Positions 37,701 to 51,759 of a stretch of DNA of 64,000 nt are shown in pieces (the stretch's first letter is position 1; every line of letters starts with the position of its first letter). The position numbers and the translations under genes were made by a program. The stretch spans positions 461,805-525,804 of the forward strand of contig JAJUPC010000235.1 of assembly GCA_023614405.1 (NCBI GenBank), written 5' to 3'. A model generated the notes under the pieces. It was not told where the DNA came from, ran no database searches, and saw only the letters and a list, made by a program, of their open reading frames with translations. This DNA is from Avena insularis (Eukaryota > Streptophyta > Magnoliopsida > Poales > Poaceae).

Positions 37701-40700
37701 AAACAATTTCTATATGACTATACATGCAGTGCACTTAGAGTACATAGGGAAGTTCTTTGAAAGTACATAGGTGTGTATCCGTGTAGAAAGCAGTTTTCTA
37801 TATGACTATACGGGCAGTGCACTTAGAGTGCAGGGTCGTCCCGCATTCGTTAGGGGCTAGTATAGTTTCTAGGTTAGGCGATTACGCGTGGTTGGGAAGC
37901 GCGATGCTTGAACATAAACAGTCTACTGTGACATTACATAGAGCGATTGCAATTGTCGAAATAAGGCCTTTGCCTTGAGGATAAATAGGCGATTCTTGAA
38001 AGTACATAGGTGTGTATCTGTAGAAAGCGATTTCTATATGACTATACTGGCGTGCACTTAGAGTGCGAGGTCCGCATTCGTTAGGGGCTAGTATAGTTTC
38101 AGGTTAGAGCACTTCACGTGGTGAGGAAGCGCGATGCTTGAGCGAAACGGTGTACTGCGACATTACATAGAGCAGTGCAATTGTCGAAATAAGGGTAGTG
38201 CACACAGGATAAATAGGACAGTTCTTCGAAAGTACATAGGTGTGTATCTGTGTAGAAAGCAGTTTTCTATATAACTATATGGGTAGTGCACTTAGAGTGC
38301 AGGGTCGTCCCGCATTCGTTAGGGGCTAGTATAGTTTCTAGGTTAGGCAGTTCACGTGGCTGAGGAAGCGCAGTGCTTCGAACAGAAACCAGTGTACCTG
38401 CAGCATTACATAGAGCAGTGAAATTGTCGACATAAGTGCAGTGCACGCAGGATAAATAGGGTAGTTCTTCGAATGTACATAGGTGTGTATCCGTATAGAC
38501 AACAGTTTTCTATATGACTATACGGGCAGTGCACTTAGAGTACATAGGGCAGTTCTTCGAAAGTACATAGGTGTGTATCCGTATAGAAAGCAGTTTTCTA
38601 TATGACTATACGGGCTGTGCACTTAGAGTACATAGGGCAATTCTTCGAAAGTACATAGGTGTGTATCCGTGTAGAAAGCTGCTTTCTATATGACTATACG
38701 GGTAGTGCACTTAGAGTACATATGACAGTTCTTCGAAACTACATAGGTGTATATCCATGTAGAAAACAGTTTTCTATATGACTATACGGGCTGTGCACTT
38801 AGAGTACATCGGGCAATTCTTTAAAAGTACATAAGTGTGTATCCGTGTAGAAAGCAGTTTTCTATATGACTATACGGGCAGTGCACTTAGAGTGCTGGGT
38901 CGTCCTGCATTCGTTAGGGGCTAGTATAGTTTCTAGGTTAGGCAGTGCATTGGTGAGAAGCCGTGCTTGACGAAACCGATGTACTGCGACATTACATAGA
39001 GAAGTGCAATTGTCGAAATAAGGGCAGTGCACGCAGGATCAATAAGGCAGTTCTTCAAAAGTACATAGGTGTGTATCTCTGTAGAAAGTAGTTTTCTATA
39101 AGACTATACAGGCAGTGCACTTAGAGTGCAGGGTCGTCTCGCTTTGTTAGGGGCTAGTATAGTTTCTGGGTTAGGCAGTTCACGTGGCTGAGGAAGCGCT
39201 TGATGCTTGACGAAACCGGTGTACTGCTGACATTACATAGAGCAGTGCAATTGTCAAAATAAGGGTAGTGCACGCAGGATAAATAGGACAGTTCTTCGAA
39301 AGTACATAGGTGTGTATCTGTTTAGAAAGCAGTTTTCTATATGACTATATGGGCAGTGCACTTAGAGTGCAGGGTCGTTCCGCATTCGTTAGGGGCTAGT
39401 ATAGTTTCTAGGTTAGGCAGTTCACGTGGCTGAGGAAGCCTTGATGCTTGACAGAAACCGATGTACTGCGGCATTACATAAGCGATGCAATTGTCGACAT
39501 AAGGCGGTTACGAGGATAAATAAGGCGATTCTTGAAATGAAGGTGTGTATCCGTGTAGAAAGCAGTTTTCTATATGACTATACGGGCAGTGCACTTAGAC
39601 TACATAGGGCAATTCTTCGAAAGTACATAGTAGTGTATCCGTGTAGAAAGCAGTTTTCTATATGACTATTCGGGCAGTGCACTTAGAGTACATATGGAAG
39701 TTCTTCGAAACTACATAGGTGTATATCCATGTAGAAAACAATTTTCTATATGACTATACAAGCAATGCACTTAGAGTAGATAGGGCAGTTCTTTGAAAGT
39801 ACATAGGTGTGTATCCGTGTAGAAAGCAGTTTTCTATATGACTATACGGGCAGTGCACTTAGAGTGCAGGGTCGTCCCGCATTCGTTAGGGGCTAGTATA
39901 GTTTCTAGGTTAGGCAGTGCACGTGGCTGAGGAAGCGCGATGCTTGAGCGAGAAACGTGTACTGACATTACATAGAGTAGTGCAATTGTCGAAATAACGG
40001 CAGTGCACGCAGGATAAATAGGGCAGTTCTTCGAAAGTACATAGGTGTGTATCTGTGTAGAAAGCAGTTTTCTATATGACTATACAGGCAGTGCACTTAG
40101 AGTGCAGGGTCGTCCCGCATTCATTAGGGGCTAGTATAGTTTCTAGGTTAGGCAGTTCACATGGCTGGGGAAGCGCAGTGCTTCGAACAGAAACCAGTGT
40201 ACCTGCAGCATTACACAGAGCAGTGCAATTGTCGACATAAGGGCAGTGCACGCAGGATAAATAGGGCAGTTCTTCGAAAGTACATAGGTGTGTATCCGTG
40301 TAGAAAGCAGTTTTCTATATGACTATACGGGCAGTGCACTTAGAGTACATAGGGCAATTCTTCGAAAGTACATAGGTGTGTATCCGTGTAGAAAGCAATT
40401 TTCTATATGACTATACGGGCGGTGCACTTAGAGTCCATATGGAAGTTCTTCGAAACTATATAGGTGTATATCCATGTAGAAAACAATTTTCTATATGACT
40501 ATACGGGCAGTGCACTTATAGTACATAGGGCAGTTCTTTGAAAGTACATAGGTGTGTATCCGTGTAGAAAGCAGTTTTCTATATGACTATACGGGCAGTA
40601 CACTTAGAGTGCAGGGTTGTCCCGCATTCGTTATGGGCTAGTATAGTTTCTATGTTAGGCGATTGCTGCATGGTGAGCAACCGCATGTCTTGAACAAAAA

Positions 40701-41012
40701 CAAGTCTACTGACATTACATAGAGCAGTGCAATTGTCGACATAAGGGCAGTGCACGCAGGATAAATAGGGCAGTTCTTCGAAAGTACATAGGTGTGTATC
40801 CGTGTAGAAAGCAGTTTTCTATATGACTATACGGGCAGTGCACTTAGAGTACATAGGGAAGTTCTTCGAAAGTACATAGGTGCGTATCTGTGTAGAAAGC
40901 AGTTTTCTATATGACTGTACAGACAGTGAACTTAGAGTGCAGGGTCGTCCCGCAGTCGTTAGGGGCTAGTATAGTTTCTATGTTAGGCGATTACGCCTTG
41001 TGAAAGCGCGGC

Positions 41013-41820
41013 TTGACGAAACCAGTGTACCTGCAGCATTACATAGAGCAGTGCAATTGTCGACATAAGGGCAGTGCATGCAAGATAAATAGGGCAGTTC
41101 TTCGAAAGTACATAGGTGTGTATCCGTATAGAAAGCAGTTTTCTATATGGGTAGTGCACTTAGAGTACATAGGGAAGTTCTTTGAACGTACGTAGGTGTG
41201 TATCTGTGTAGAAAGCAGTTTTCTATATGACTATATGGGCAGTGCACTTAGAGTGCAGGGTCGTCCCGCATTCGTTAGGGACTACTATAGTTTCTAGGTT
41301 AGGCAGTTCACATGACTGGGGAAGCGCAGTGCTTCGAACAGAAACCAGTGTACCTGCAACATTACACAGAGCAGTGCAATTATCGACATAAGAAGCGATT
41401 ACCTGAGGATAAATAGGGCAGTTCTTCGAAAGTACATAGGTGTGTATCCGTGTAGAAAGCAGTTTTATATATGACTATACGGGCAGTGCACTTAGAGTAC
41501 ATAGGGCAATTCTTCAAAAGTACATAGGTGCGTATCCGTGTAGAAAGCAATTTTCTATATGACTATACGGGCGGTGCACTTAGAGTCCATATGGAAGTTC
41601 TTCGAAACTATATAGGAGTATATCCATGTAGAAAACAATTTTCTATATGACTATACGGGCAGTGCACTTATAGTGCATAGGGAAGTTCTTTGAAAGTACA
41701 TAGGTGTGTATCCGTGTAGAAAGCAGTTTTCTATATGACTATACGGGCAGTGCACTTAGAGTGCAGGGTTGTCCCGCATTCGTTACGGGCTAGTATAGTT
41801 TCTATGTTAGGCAGTGCACG
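41013..41820. repeat. Satellite C higher-order copy, left member of a 1.487-kb-spaced pair
   Basis: This block shares with the block starting near 42500 a shortened module (TTTTCTATATGG directly followed by the next GCAGTGCAC word, near 41145 and 42633), CACATGACTGGGGAAGC (near 41308 and 42795) and GAGTCCATATGGAAG (near 41583 and 43070). The offset is constant at about 1,487 bp. Confidence 0.8.
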
Positions 41821-42499
41821 TGGCTGAGCAACCGCAGTGCTTCGAACAGAAACAAGTCTACCTGCAGCATTACATAGAGCAGTGCAATTGTCGACATAAG
41901 GGCAGTGCACGCAGGATAAATAGGGCAGTTCTTCGAAAGTACATAGGTGTGTATCCGTGTAGAAAGCAATTTTCTATATGACTATACGGGCAGTGCACTT
42001 AGAGTACATAGGGAAGTTCTTCGAAAGTACATAGGTGTGTATCTGTGTAGAAAGCAGTTTTCTATATGACTATACGGGCAGTGAACTTAGAGTGCAGGGT
42101 CGTCCCGCAGTCGTTAGGGGCTAGTATAGTTTCTAGGTTAGGCAGTGCACGTGGCTGAGCAAGCGCAGTGCTTCGAACAGAAACCAGTGTACCTGCAGCA
42201 TTACATAGAGCAGTGCAATTGTCGACATAAGGGCAGTGCATGCAGGATAAATAGGGCAGTTCTTCGAAAGTACATAGGTGTGTATCCGTATAGAAAGCAG
42301 TTTTCTATATGACTATACGGGCAGTGCACTTAGAGTACATAGGGTAATTCTTCGAAAGTACATAGGTGTGTATCTGTGTAGAAAGCAGTTTTCTATATGA
42401 CTATACGGGCAGTGAACTTAGAGTGCGGTGCGTCCCTTGATCGTTAGGGGCTAGTATAGTTTCTATGTTAGGCGATTGCAGCGGTGAGCAAGCCTTGAT

Positions 42500-43310
42500 G
42501 CTTGAACAAAAACAGTGTACTGCGACATTACATAGAGCAGTGCAATTGTCGACATAAGGGCAGTGCATGCAAGATAAATAGGGTAGTTCTTCGAAAGTAC
42601 ATAGCTGTGTATCCGTATAGAAAGCAGTTTTCTATATGGGCAGTGCACTTAGAGTACATAGGGAAGTTCTTTGAATGTACGTAGGTGTGTATCTGTGTAG
42701 AAAGCAGTTTTCTATATGACTATACGGGCAGTGCACTTAGAGTGCAGGGTCGTCCCGCATTCGTTAGGGACTAGTATAGTTTCTAGGTTAGGCAGTTCAC
42801 ATGACTGGGGAAGCGCAGTGCTTCGAACAGAAACCAGTGTACCTGCAACATTACACAGAGCAGTGCAATTATCGACATAAGGGCAGTGCACGCAGGATAA
42901 ATAGGGCAGTTCTTCGAAAGTACATAGGTGTGTATCCGTGTAGAAAGCAGTTTTATATATGACTATACGGGCAGTGCACTTAGAGTACATAGGGCAATTC
43001 TTCAAAAGTACATAGGTGCGTATCCGTGTAGAAAGCAATTTTCTATATGACTATCTGGATCGTGCACTTAGAGTCCATATGGAAGTTCTTCGAAACTATA
43101 TAGGAGTATATCCATGTAGAAAACAATTTTCTATATGACTATAAGGGCAGTGCACTTATAGTGCATAGGGAAGTTCTTTGAAAGTACATAGGTGTGTATC
43201 CGTGTAGAAAGCAGTTTTCTATATGACTATACGGGCAGTGCACTTAGAGTGCAGGGTTGTCCCGCATTCGTTACGGGCTAATATAGTTTCTATGTTAGGC
43301 AGTGCACGTG
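42500..43310. repeat. Satellite C higher-order copy, right member of the 1.487-kb-spaced pair
   Basis: Partner of 41013-41820. Differences are few, for example ACTATAAGGGCAG instead of ACTATACGGGCAG near 43140, so the duplication is recent relative to monomer divergence. Confidence 0.8.
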
Positions 43311-46300
43311 GTGAGCAAGCGCATGATTGAGCAAAACAAGTCTACTGCAGCATTACATAGAGCAGTGCAATTGTCGAACTAAAGGCAGTGAACGCAGGAT
43401 AAATAGGGAAGTTCTTCGAAAGTACATAGGTGTGTATCCATGTTTAAAGCAATTTTCTATATGGCTATACGGGCAGTGCACTTAGAGTACATAGGGAAGT
43501 TCTTCGAAAGTACATAGGTGTGTATCCGTGTAGATAGCAGTTTTCTATATGACTATATGGGCAGTGCACTTAGAGTGCAGGGTCGTCCCGCATTCGTTAG
43601 GGGCTAGTATAGTTTCTAGGTTAGGCGATTGCGTGGCTGAGCAAGCGTAGTGCTTGACGAAAACCAGTGTACATAGCATTACATAGAGCGGTGCAATTGT
43701 CGACATAAGGCGATTGCATGCGAGGATAAATAAAGGCGATTCTTGAAAGTACATAGGTGTGTATCCGTATAAGCAGTTTTCTATATGACTATACAGGCGA
43801 TTACTTAGAGTACATAGGGTAATTCTTGAAAGTACATAGGTGTGTATCCGTGTAAGCAGTTTTCTATATGACTATCTGGGCGATGCACTTAGAGTGCGAG
43901 TCATCTGTGATTCGTTAGGGGCTAGTATAGTTTCTAGGTTAGGCGATTGCGTGGCTGAGGAAGCGCAGTGCTTCGAACAGAAACTAGTGTACCTGCAGCA
44001 TTACATAGAGCAGTGCAATTGTCGAAATAAGGGCAGTGCACGCAGGATAAATAGGGCAGTTCTTCGAAAGTACATAGGTGTGTATCCGTGTAGAAAGCAG
44101 TTTTCTATATGACTATACGGGCATTGCACTTAGAGTGCAGGGTCATCCCGCATTCGTTAGGGGCTAGTATAGTTTCTAGGTTAGGCAGTTCACATGGCTA
44201 GGAAGCGCGATGCTTGAGCGAAACCAGTGTACTGCGACATTACGAAGCGATGCAATTGTCAAAATAAGAGGCGATTACCTTGAGGATAAATAGGGCAGTT
44301 CTTCGAAAGTACATAGGTGTGTATCCGTGTAGAAAGCAGTTTTCTATATTACTATACGGGCAGTGCACTTAGAGTACATATGGAAGTTCTTCGAAACTAC
44401 ATAGGTGTATATGCATGTAGAAAACAATTTTCTATATGGCTATACATGCAGTGCACTTAGAGTACATAGGGAAGTTCTTTGAAAGTACATAGGTGTGTAT
44501 CCGTGTAGAAAGCAGTTTTCTATATGACTATATGGTCAGTGCACTTAGAGTGCAGGGTCGTCCCATATTCGTTAGGGGCTAGTATAGTTTCTAGGTTAGG
44601 TAGTGCACGTGGCTGGGGAAGCGCAGTGCTGCGAACCTAAACCATTGTACGTGCAGCATTACATAGAGCAGTGCAATTGTCGAAATAAGGGCAGTGCACG
44701 CAGGATAAATAAGGCAGTTTTCGAAAGTACATAGGTGTGTATCTGTGTAGAAAGCAGTTTTCTATATGACTATACGGGCAGTGCACTTAGAGTGCGAGTC
44801 GTCCGCATTAGGGGCTAGTATAGTTTACGGGTTAGGCGTTCATTGGCTGAGAGCGCATGCTTGAGCGAAACAGTGTACTGCATCATTACATAGAGCAGTG
44901 CAATTGTCGAAATAAGGGTAGTGCACGCAGGATAAATAGGACAGTTCTTCGAAAGTACATATGTGTGTATCTGTGTAGAAAGCAGTTTTCTATATGACTA
45001 TATGGGTAGTGCACTTAGAGTGCACGGTCGTCCCGCATTCGTTAGGGGCTAGTATAGTTTCTAGGTTAGGCAGTTCACGTGGCTGAGGAAGCCTTGATGC
45101 TTGACGAAACGGTGTACTGCGGCATTACATAGAGCGGTAATTGTCGACATAAAGGCGATTGCCTTGAGGATAAATAGAGCAGTTCTTCGAAAGTTTATAG
45201 GTGTGTATCCGTGTAGAAAGCAGTTTTCTATATGACTATACGGGCAGTGCACTTAGAGTACATAGGGCAATTCATCAAAGTACATAGTTGTGTATCCGTG
45301 TAGAAAGTAGTTTTCTATATGACTATTCGGGCAGTGCACTTAGAGTACATATGGAAGTTCTTCGAAACTACATAGGTGTATATCCATGTAGAAAACAATT
45401 TTCTATATGACTATACGAGCGGTGCACTTAGAGTAGATAGGGCAGGTCTTTGAAAGTACATAGGTGTGTATCCGTGTAAAAAGCAGTTTTCTATATGACT
45501 ATGCGGGCAGTGCACTTAGAGTGCAGGGTCGTCCCGCATTCGTTAGGGGCTAGTATAGTTTCTAGGTAAGGCGATTGCATTGGTGAGGAAGCGGTGCTTC
45601 AAGCGAAACCGGTGTACTGCTGACATTACATAGAGAAGTGCAATTGTCGAAATAAAGGCGATTGCGCAGGATAAATAAGGCATTCTTGAGTACATAGGTG
45701 TGTATGTAGAAAGCAGTTTTCTATATGACTATGGGCGGTGCACTTAGAGTGCAGGGTCGTCCCGCATTCGTTAGGGGCTCGGATAGTTTCTAGGTTAGGC
45801 AGTTCACATGGTGAGGAAGCCTTGCTTGAGCGAAACCAATGTCTGGCAGCATTACAGGAAGCGATTGCAATTGTTACATAAGGCGATTACGCAGGATAAA
45901 TAGGCGATTCTTGAAAGTACATAGGTGTGTATCCGTGTAGAAAGCAGTTTTCTATATGACTATACGGGCAGTGCACTTAGAGTACATATGGCAATTCTTC
46001 GAAAGTACATAGGTGTGTATCCGTGTAGAAAGCAATTTTCTATATGACTATACGGGCGGTGCACTTAGAGTCCATATGGAAGTTTTTCGAAACTATATAG
46101 GTGTATATCCATGTAGAAAACAATTTTCTATATGACTATCTGAGCGATGCACTTATAGTACATAGGGTAGTTCTTTGAAAGTACATAGGTGTGTATCCGT
46201 GTAGAAAGCAGTTTTCTATATGACTATACGAGCAGTGCACTTAGAGTGCAGGGTTGTCCCGCATTCGTTACGGGCTAGTATAGTTTCTATGTTAGGCGGT

Positions 46301-47055
46301 CTGCATTGGCTGAGCAACCTGATGCTTGAAGGACACAAGTCTACTGACATTACATAGAGCAGTGCAATTGTCGACATAAGGGCAGTGCACGCAGGATAAA
46401 TAAGGTAGTTCTTCGAAAGTACACAGGTGCGTATCCGTGTAGAAAGCAGTTTTCTACATGACTATACTGGCAGTGCACTTAGAGTACATAGGGAAGTTCT
46501 TCGAAAGTACATAGGTGCGTATCTGTGTAGAAAGCAGTTTTCTATATGACTATACGGGCAGTGAACTTAGAGTGCAGGGTCGTCCCGCAGTCGTTAGGGG
46601 CTAGTATAGTTTCTAGGTTAGGCGATTGCCGCATGGGCTGAAAAGCGCGGTCTTGAGCGAAACGATACTGTAGCATTACATAGAGCAGTGCAATTGTCGA
46701 CATAAGGGCAGTGCATGCAGGATAAATAGGGAAGTTCTTCGAAAGTACATAGGTGTGTATCCGTATAGAAAGCAGTTTTCTATATGACTATACAGGCAGT
46801 GCACTTACAGTACATATGACAGTTCTTCGAAACTACATAGGTGTATATCCATGTAGAAAACAGTTTTCTATATGACTATACGGGCAGTGCACTTAGAGTA
46901 CATAGGGTAGTTCTTTAAAAGTACATAAGTGTGTATCCGTGTAGAAAGCAGTTTTCTATATGACTATACGGGCAGTGCACTTAGAGTGCAGGGTCGTCCT
47001 GCATTCGTTAGGGGCTAGTATAGTTTCTAGGTTAGGCAGTGCACGTGGCTGAGGA

Positions 47056-47112
47056 AAGCCGTGCTGCTTGCGATTAAGTGTGTGACTGCACATGTACATA
47101 ATTTACATATGA
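47056..47112. other. Foreign-looking 57-bp patch inside a satellite C L module
   Basis: Between GGCTGAGGAA and CGAAATAAGGGCAGTGC the expected module middle is replaced by unrelated sequence (TGTGTGACTGCACATGTAC, ATTTACATATG). The flanking module parts are in register. This does not match the recurrent altered vocabulary seen elsewhere. Confidence 0.55.
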
Positions 47113-47939
47113 TCGAAATAAGGGCAGTGCACGCAGGATAAATAGGGCAGTTCTTCGAAAGTACATAGGTGTGTATCTGTGTAGAAAGCAGTTTTCTATA
47201 TGACTATACGGGCAGTGCACTTAGAGTGCAGGGTCGTCCCGCATTCGTTAGGGGCTAGTATAGTTTCTAGGTTAGGCAGTTCACATGGGCTGAGAAGCGC
47301 GATGCTTGACGAAACAGTGTACTGCGGCATTACATAAGCGATGCAATTGTCGACATAAAGGCGTTACCTTGAGATAAATAGGGCAGTTCTTCAAAAGTAC
47401 ATAGGTGTGTATCCGTGTAGAAAGCAGTGTTCTATATGACTATACGGGCAGTGCACTTAGAGTACATATGGAAGTTCTTCGACACTACATAGGTGTATAT
47501 CCATGTAGAAAACAATTTTCTATATGATTATACATGCAGTGCACTTAGAGTACATAGGGAAGTTTTTTGAAAGTACATAGGTGTGTATCCGTGTAGAAAG
47601 CAGTTTTCTATATGACTATACAGGCAGTGCACTTAGAGTGCAGGGTCGTCCCGCATTCGTTAGGGGCTAGTATAGTTTCTAGGTTAGGCGATTGCGTGGT
47701 GAGAAGCGGTGCTTGACGAAAACAATGTACTGCGGCATTACAAGAAGCGGTGCAATTGACATAAGGGCGAGTGCAGGATAAATAGGCGATTCTTCGAAAG
47801 TACATAGGTGTGTATCCGTGTAGAAAGCAGTTTTCTATATGACTATACGGGCAGTGCACTTAGAGTACATAGGGCAATTCTTCGAAAGTACATAGGTGTG
47901 TATCCGTGTAGAAAGCAATTTTCTATATGACTATACGGG

Positions 47940-50300
47940 CGGTGCACTTAGAGTCCATATGGAAGTTTTTCGAAACTATATAGGTGTATATCCATGTAGA
48001 AAACAATTTTCTATATGACTATACGGGCAGTGCACTTATAGTACATAGGGCAGTTCTTTGAAAGTACATAGGTGTGTATCCGTGTAGAAAGCAGTTTTCT
48101 ATATGACTATACGGGAAGTGCACTTAGAGTGCACGGTCGTCCGCATTAATTCTGAGCTAGTATAGTTTCTATGTTAGGCGACTGCGTGGGTGAGCAACAA
48201 CCGGTGCTTGAACAGAACACAAGTCTACTGCTGACATTACATAGAGCAGTGTAATTGTCGACATAAGGGCACTTAGAGTGCAGGGTCATCCCGCATTCGT
48301 TAGGGGCTAGTATAGTTTCTAGGTTAGGCAGTTCACATGCCTGGGGAAGCGCAGTGCTTCGAACAGAAACCAGTGTACATGCAGCATCACACAGAGTAGT
48401 GCAATTGTCGACATAAGGCGTGCCCCGTACCCAGATAAATAGGGCGTTTCTTGAGTACGCGCCAGTGTGTCGTGTAGAAGCCGCAGCAGTTGTGAGGGCG
48501 CCTATACAGGCGATTGCACTTATAGTACATATGGAAGTTCTTCGAAACTACATAGGTGTATATCCATGTAGAAAACAATTTTCTATATGACTATACGGGC
48601 AGTGCACTTAGAGTACATAGGGAAGTTCTTCGAAAGTACATAGGTGTGTATCCGTGTAGAAAGCAGTTTTCTATATGACTATACGGGCAGTGCACTTAGA
48701 GTGCAGGGTCGTCCCGCATTCGTTAGGGGCTAGTATAGTTTCTAGGTTAGGCAGTGCACGTGGCTGAGGAAGCGCTTGATGTGACAGAAAAAGTGTACTG
48801 ACATTACATAGAGCAGTGCAATTATCGAAATAAGGGCAGTGCACCCAGGATAAATAGGGCAGTTCTTCGAAAGTACATAGGTGTGTATCTGTGTAGAAAG
48901 CAGTTTTCTATATGACTATACGGGCAGTGCACTTAGAGTGCAGGGTCGTCCCGCATTCGTTAGGGGCTAGTATAGTTTCTAGGTTAGGCAGTTCACATGG
49001 CTGGGGAAGCGCAGTGCTTCGAACAGAAACCAGTGTACCTGCAGCATTACATAGAGCAGTGCAATTGTCGACATAAGGGCAGTGCACGCAGGATAAATAG
49101 GGCAGTTCTTCGAAAGTACATAGGTGTGTATCCGTGTAGAAAGCAGTTTTCTATATGACTATACGGGCAGTGCACTTAGAGTACATATGGAAGTTCTTCG
49201 ACACTACATAGGTGTATATCCATGTAGAAAACAATTTTCTATATGATTATACATGCAGTGCACTTAGAGTACATAGGGAAGTTTTTTGAAAGTACATAGG
49301 TGTGTATCCGTGTAGAAAGCAGTTTTCTATATGACTATACGGGCAGTGCACTTAGAGTGCAGGGTCGTCCCGCATTCGTTAGGGGCTAGTATAGTTTCTA
49401 GGTTAGGCGCTGCACGTGGCTGGGGAAGCGCGATGTGACGAAACCAATGTACTGCAGCATTACGGCGATTGCAATTGTCGACATAAAAGGCGGTGCACTT
49501 GAGGATAAATAAGGCGATTCTTCGAAAGTACATAGGTGTGTATCCGTGTAGAAAGCAGTTTTCTATATGACTATACGGGCAGTGCACTTAGAGTACATAG
49601 GGCAATTCTTCGAAAGTACATAGGTGTGTATCCGTGTAGAAAGCAATTTTCTATATGACTATACGGGCGGTGCACTTAGAGTCCATATGGAAGTTTTTCG
49701 AAACTATATAGGTGTATATCCATGTAGAAAACAATTTTCTATATGACTATATGGGCAGTGCACTTATAGTACATAGGGCAGTTCTTTGAAAGTACATAGG
49801 TGTGTATCCGTGTAGAAAGCAGTTTTCTATATGACTATACGGGAAGTGCACTTAGAGTGCAGGGTTGTCCCGCATTCGTTACGGGCTAGTATAGTTTCTA
49901 TGTTAGGCAGTGCATTGGTGAAACAACATGATGCTTGAAACACAAGTCTACCTGCAGCATTACATAGAGCAGTGTAATTGTCGACATAAGGGCACTTAGA
50001 GTGCAGGGTCATCCCGCATTCATTAGGGGCTAGTATAGTTTCTAGGTTAGGCAGTTCACATGCCTGGGGAAGCGCAGTGCTTCGAACAGAAACCAGTGTA
50101 CATGCAGCATCACACAGAGTAGTGCAATTGTCGACATAAGAGGCGGTGCCTTGAGGATAAATAGGCGATTCTTCGAAAGTACATAGGTGTGTATCCGTGT
50201 AGAAAGCAGTTTTCTATATGACTATACGGGCAGTGCACTTATAGTACATATGGAAGTTCTTCGAAACTACATAGGTGTATATGCATGTAGAAAACAATTT
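47940..50300. repeat. Satellite C block with a 1.73-kb period and a shared internal deletion
   Basis: GAGTCCATATGGAAGTTTTTC occurs at about 47950 and 49680. A deletion joining CGACATAAGGGCA directly to CTTAGAGTGCAGGG occurs at about 48263 and 49987, and CATCACACAGAGTAGTG at about 48386 and 50109. The shared junction proves block duplication after the deletion arose. Confidence 0.8.
48418..48518. other. GC-rich aberrant patch inside satellite C
   Basis: After CGACATAAGG the module continues with unusual GC-rich words (GTGCCCCGTACCCAG, GAGTACGCGCCAGTG, AGAAGCCGCAGCAG, GGGCGCCTATACAGG) while keeping AGATAAATAGGGC and CGTGTAGAAGC as register marks. The duplicate copy near 50140-50235 is near-standard, so the aberration is private to this copy. 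Confidence 0.55.
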
Positions 50301-51759
50301 TCTATATGACTATACATGCAGTGCACTTAGAGTACATAGGGAAGTTCTTTGAAAGTACATAGGTGTGTATCCGTGTAGAAAGCAGTTTTCTATATGACTA
50401 TACGGGCAGTGCACTTAGAGTGCGGAGGAATCGCATTAGATTTAGAGGGCTAGTATAGTTTCTAGGTTAGGCGATTGCACGTGGCGAGAAGCGCGGTGCT
50501 TGACGAAACCAGTGTACTGTGACATTACATAAGCGGTGCAATTGTCGAAATAAGGCGATTATGCCAGGATAAATAGGGCAGTTCTTCGAAAGTACATAGG
50601 TGTGTATCTGTGTAGAAAGCAGTTTTCTATATGACTATACGGGCAGTGCACTTAGAGTGCAGGGTCGTCCCGCATTCGTTAGGGGCTAGTATAGTTTTCT
50701 AGGTTAGCAGTTCACGTGGCTGAGGAAGTGCAGTGCTTCGAACAGAAACCAGTGTACCTGCAGCATTACATAGAGCAGTGCAATTGTCAAAATAAGGGCA
50801 ATGCACGCAGGATAAATAGGACAGTTCCTCGAAAGTACACAGGTGTGTATCCGTGTAGAAAGCAGTTTTCTATATGACTATATGGGCAGTGCACTTAGAG
50901 TACATTGGGCAGTTCTTCGAAAGTACATAAGTGTGTATCCGTGTAGAAAGCAGTTTTCTATATGACTATACGGGCAGTGAACTTAGAATGCAGGGTCATC
51001 CCGCATTCGTTAGGGGCTAGTATAGTTTCTAGGTTAGGCGATTGCATTGGTGAGAGCCTTGATGCTTTGAATAGAAGCAGTGTACTGCTGACATTACATG
51101 AAACGATGTAATTATCGACATAAGGGGCGCCACGAAGGATAAATAGGGCAGTTCTTCGAAAGTACATAGGTGTGTATCCGTATAGAAAGCAGTTTTCTAT
51201 ATGACTATACGGGCAGTGCACTTAGAGTACATAGGGCAATTCTTCAAAAGTACATAGGTGTGTATCCATGTAGAAAGTAGTTTTCTATATGACTATACGG
51301 GCAGTGCACTTAGAGTGCAGGGTCGTCCCGCATTCGTTACGGGCTTGTATAGTTTCTCGTTAAGCGGTGCGTGGTGAGAAGCGTGCTTGACGAAACAAGT
51401 GTACAGTAGCATTACATGAAGCGGTGCAATTATAAACATCGAGCGATTGCATGGGATAAATAGGGCAGTTCTTCGAAAGTATATAGGTGTGTATCCGTGT
51501 AGAACGCAGTTTTCTATATGACTATACGGGCAGTGCACTTAGAGTACATAGGGCAATTCTTCAAAAGTACATAGGTGTGTATCCGTGTAGAAAGCAGTTT
51601 TGTATATAACTATACGGGCAGTGCACTTAGAGTGCAGGGTCGTCCCGCATTCGTTACGGGCTAGTATAGTTTCTATGTTAGGCAGTGCATTGTGGTGAGG
51701 AAGGCGATGCTTTGAGCAGAAACGTGTACTGCAGCATTACATAGGCGATCTGATTATCT

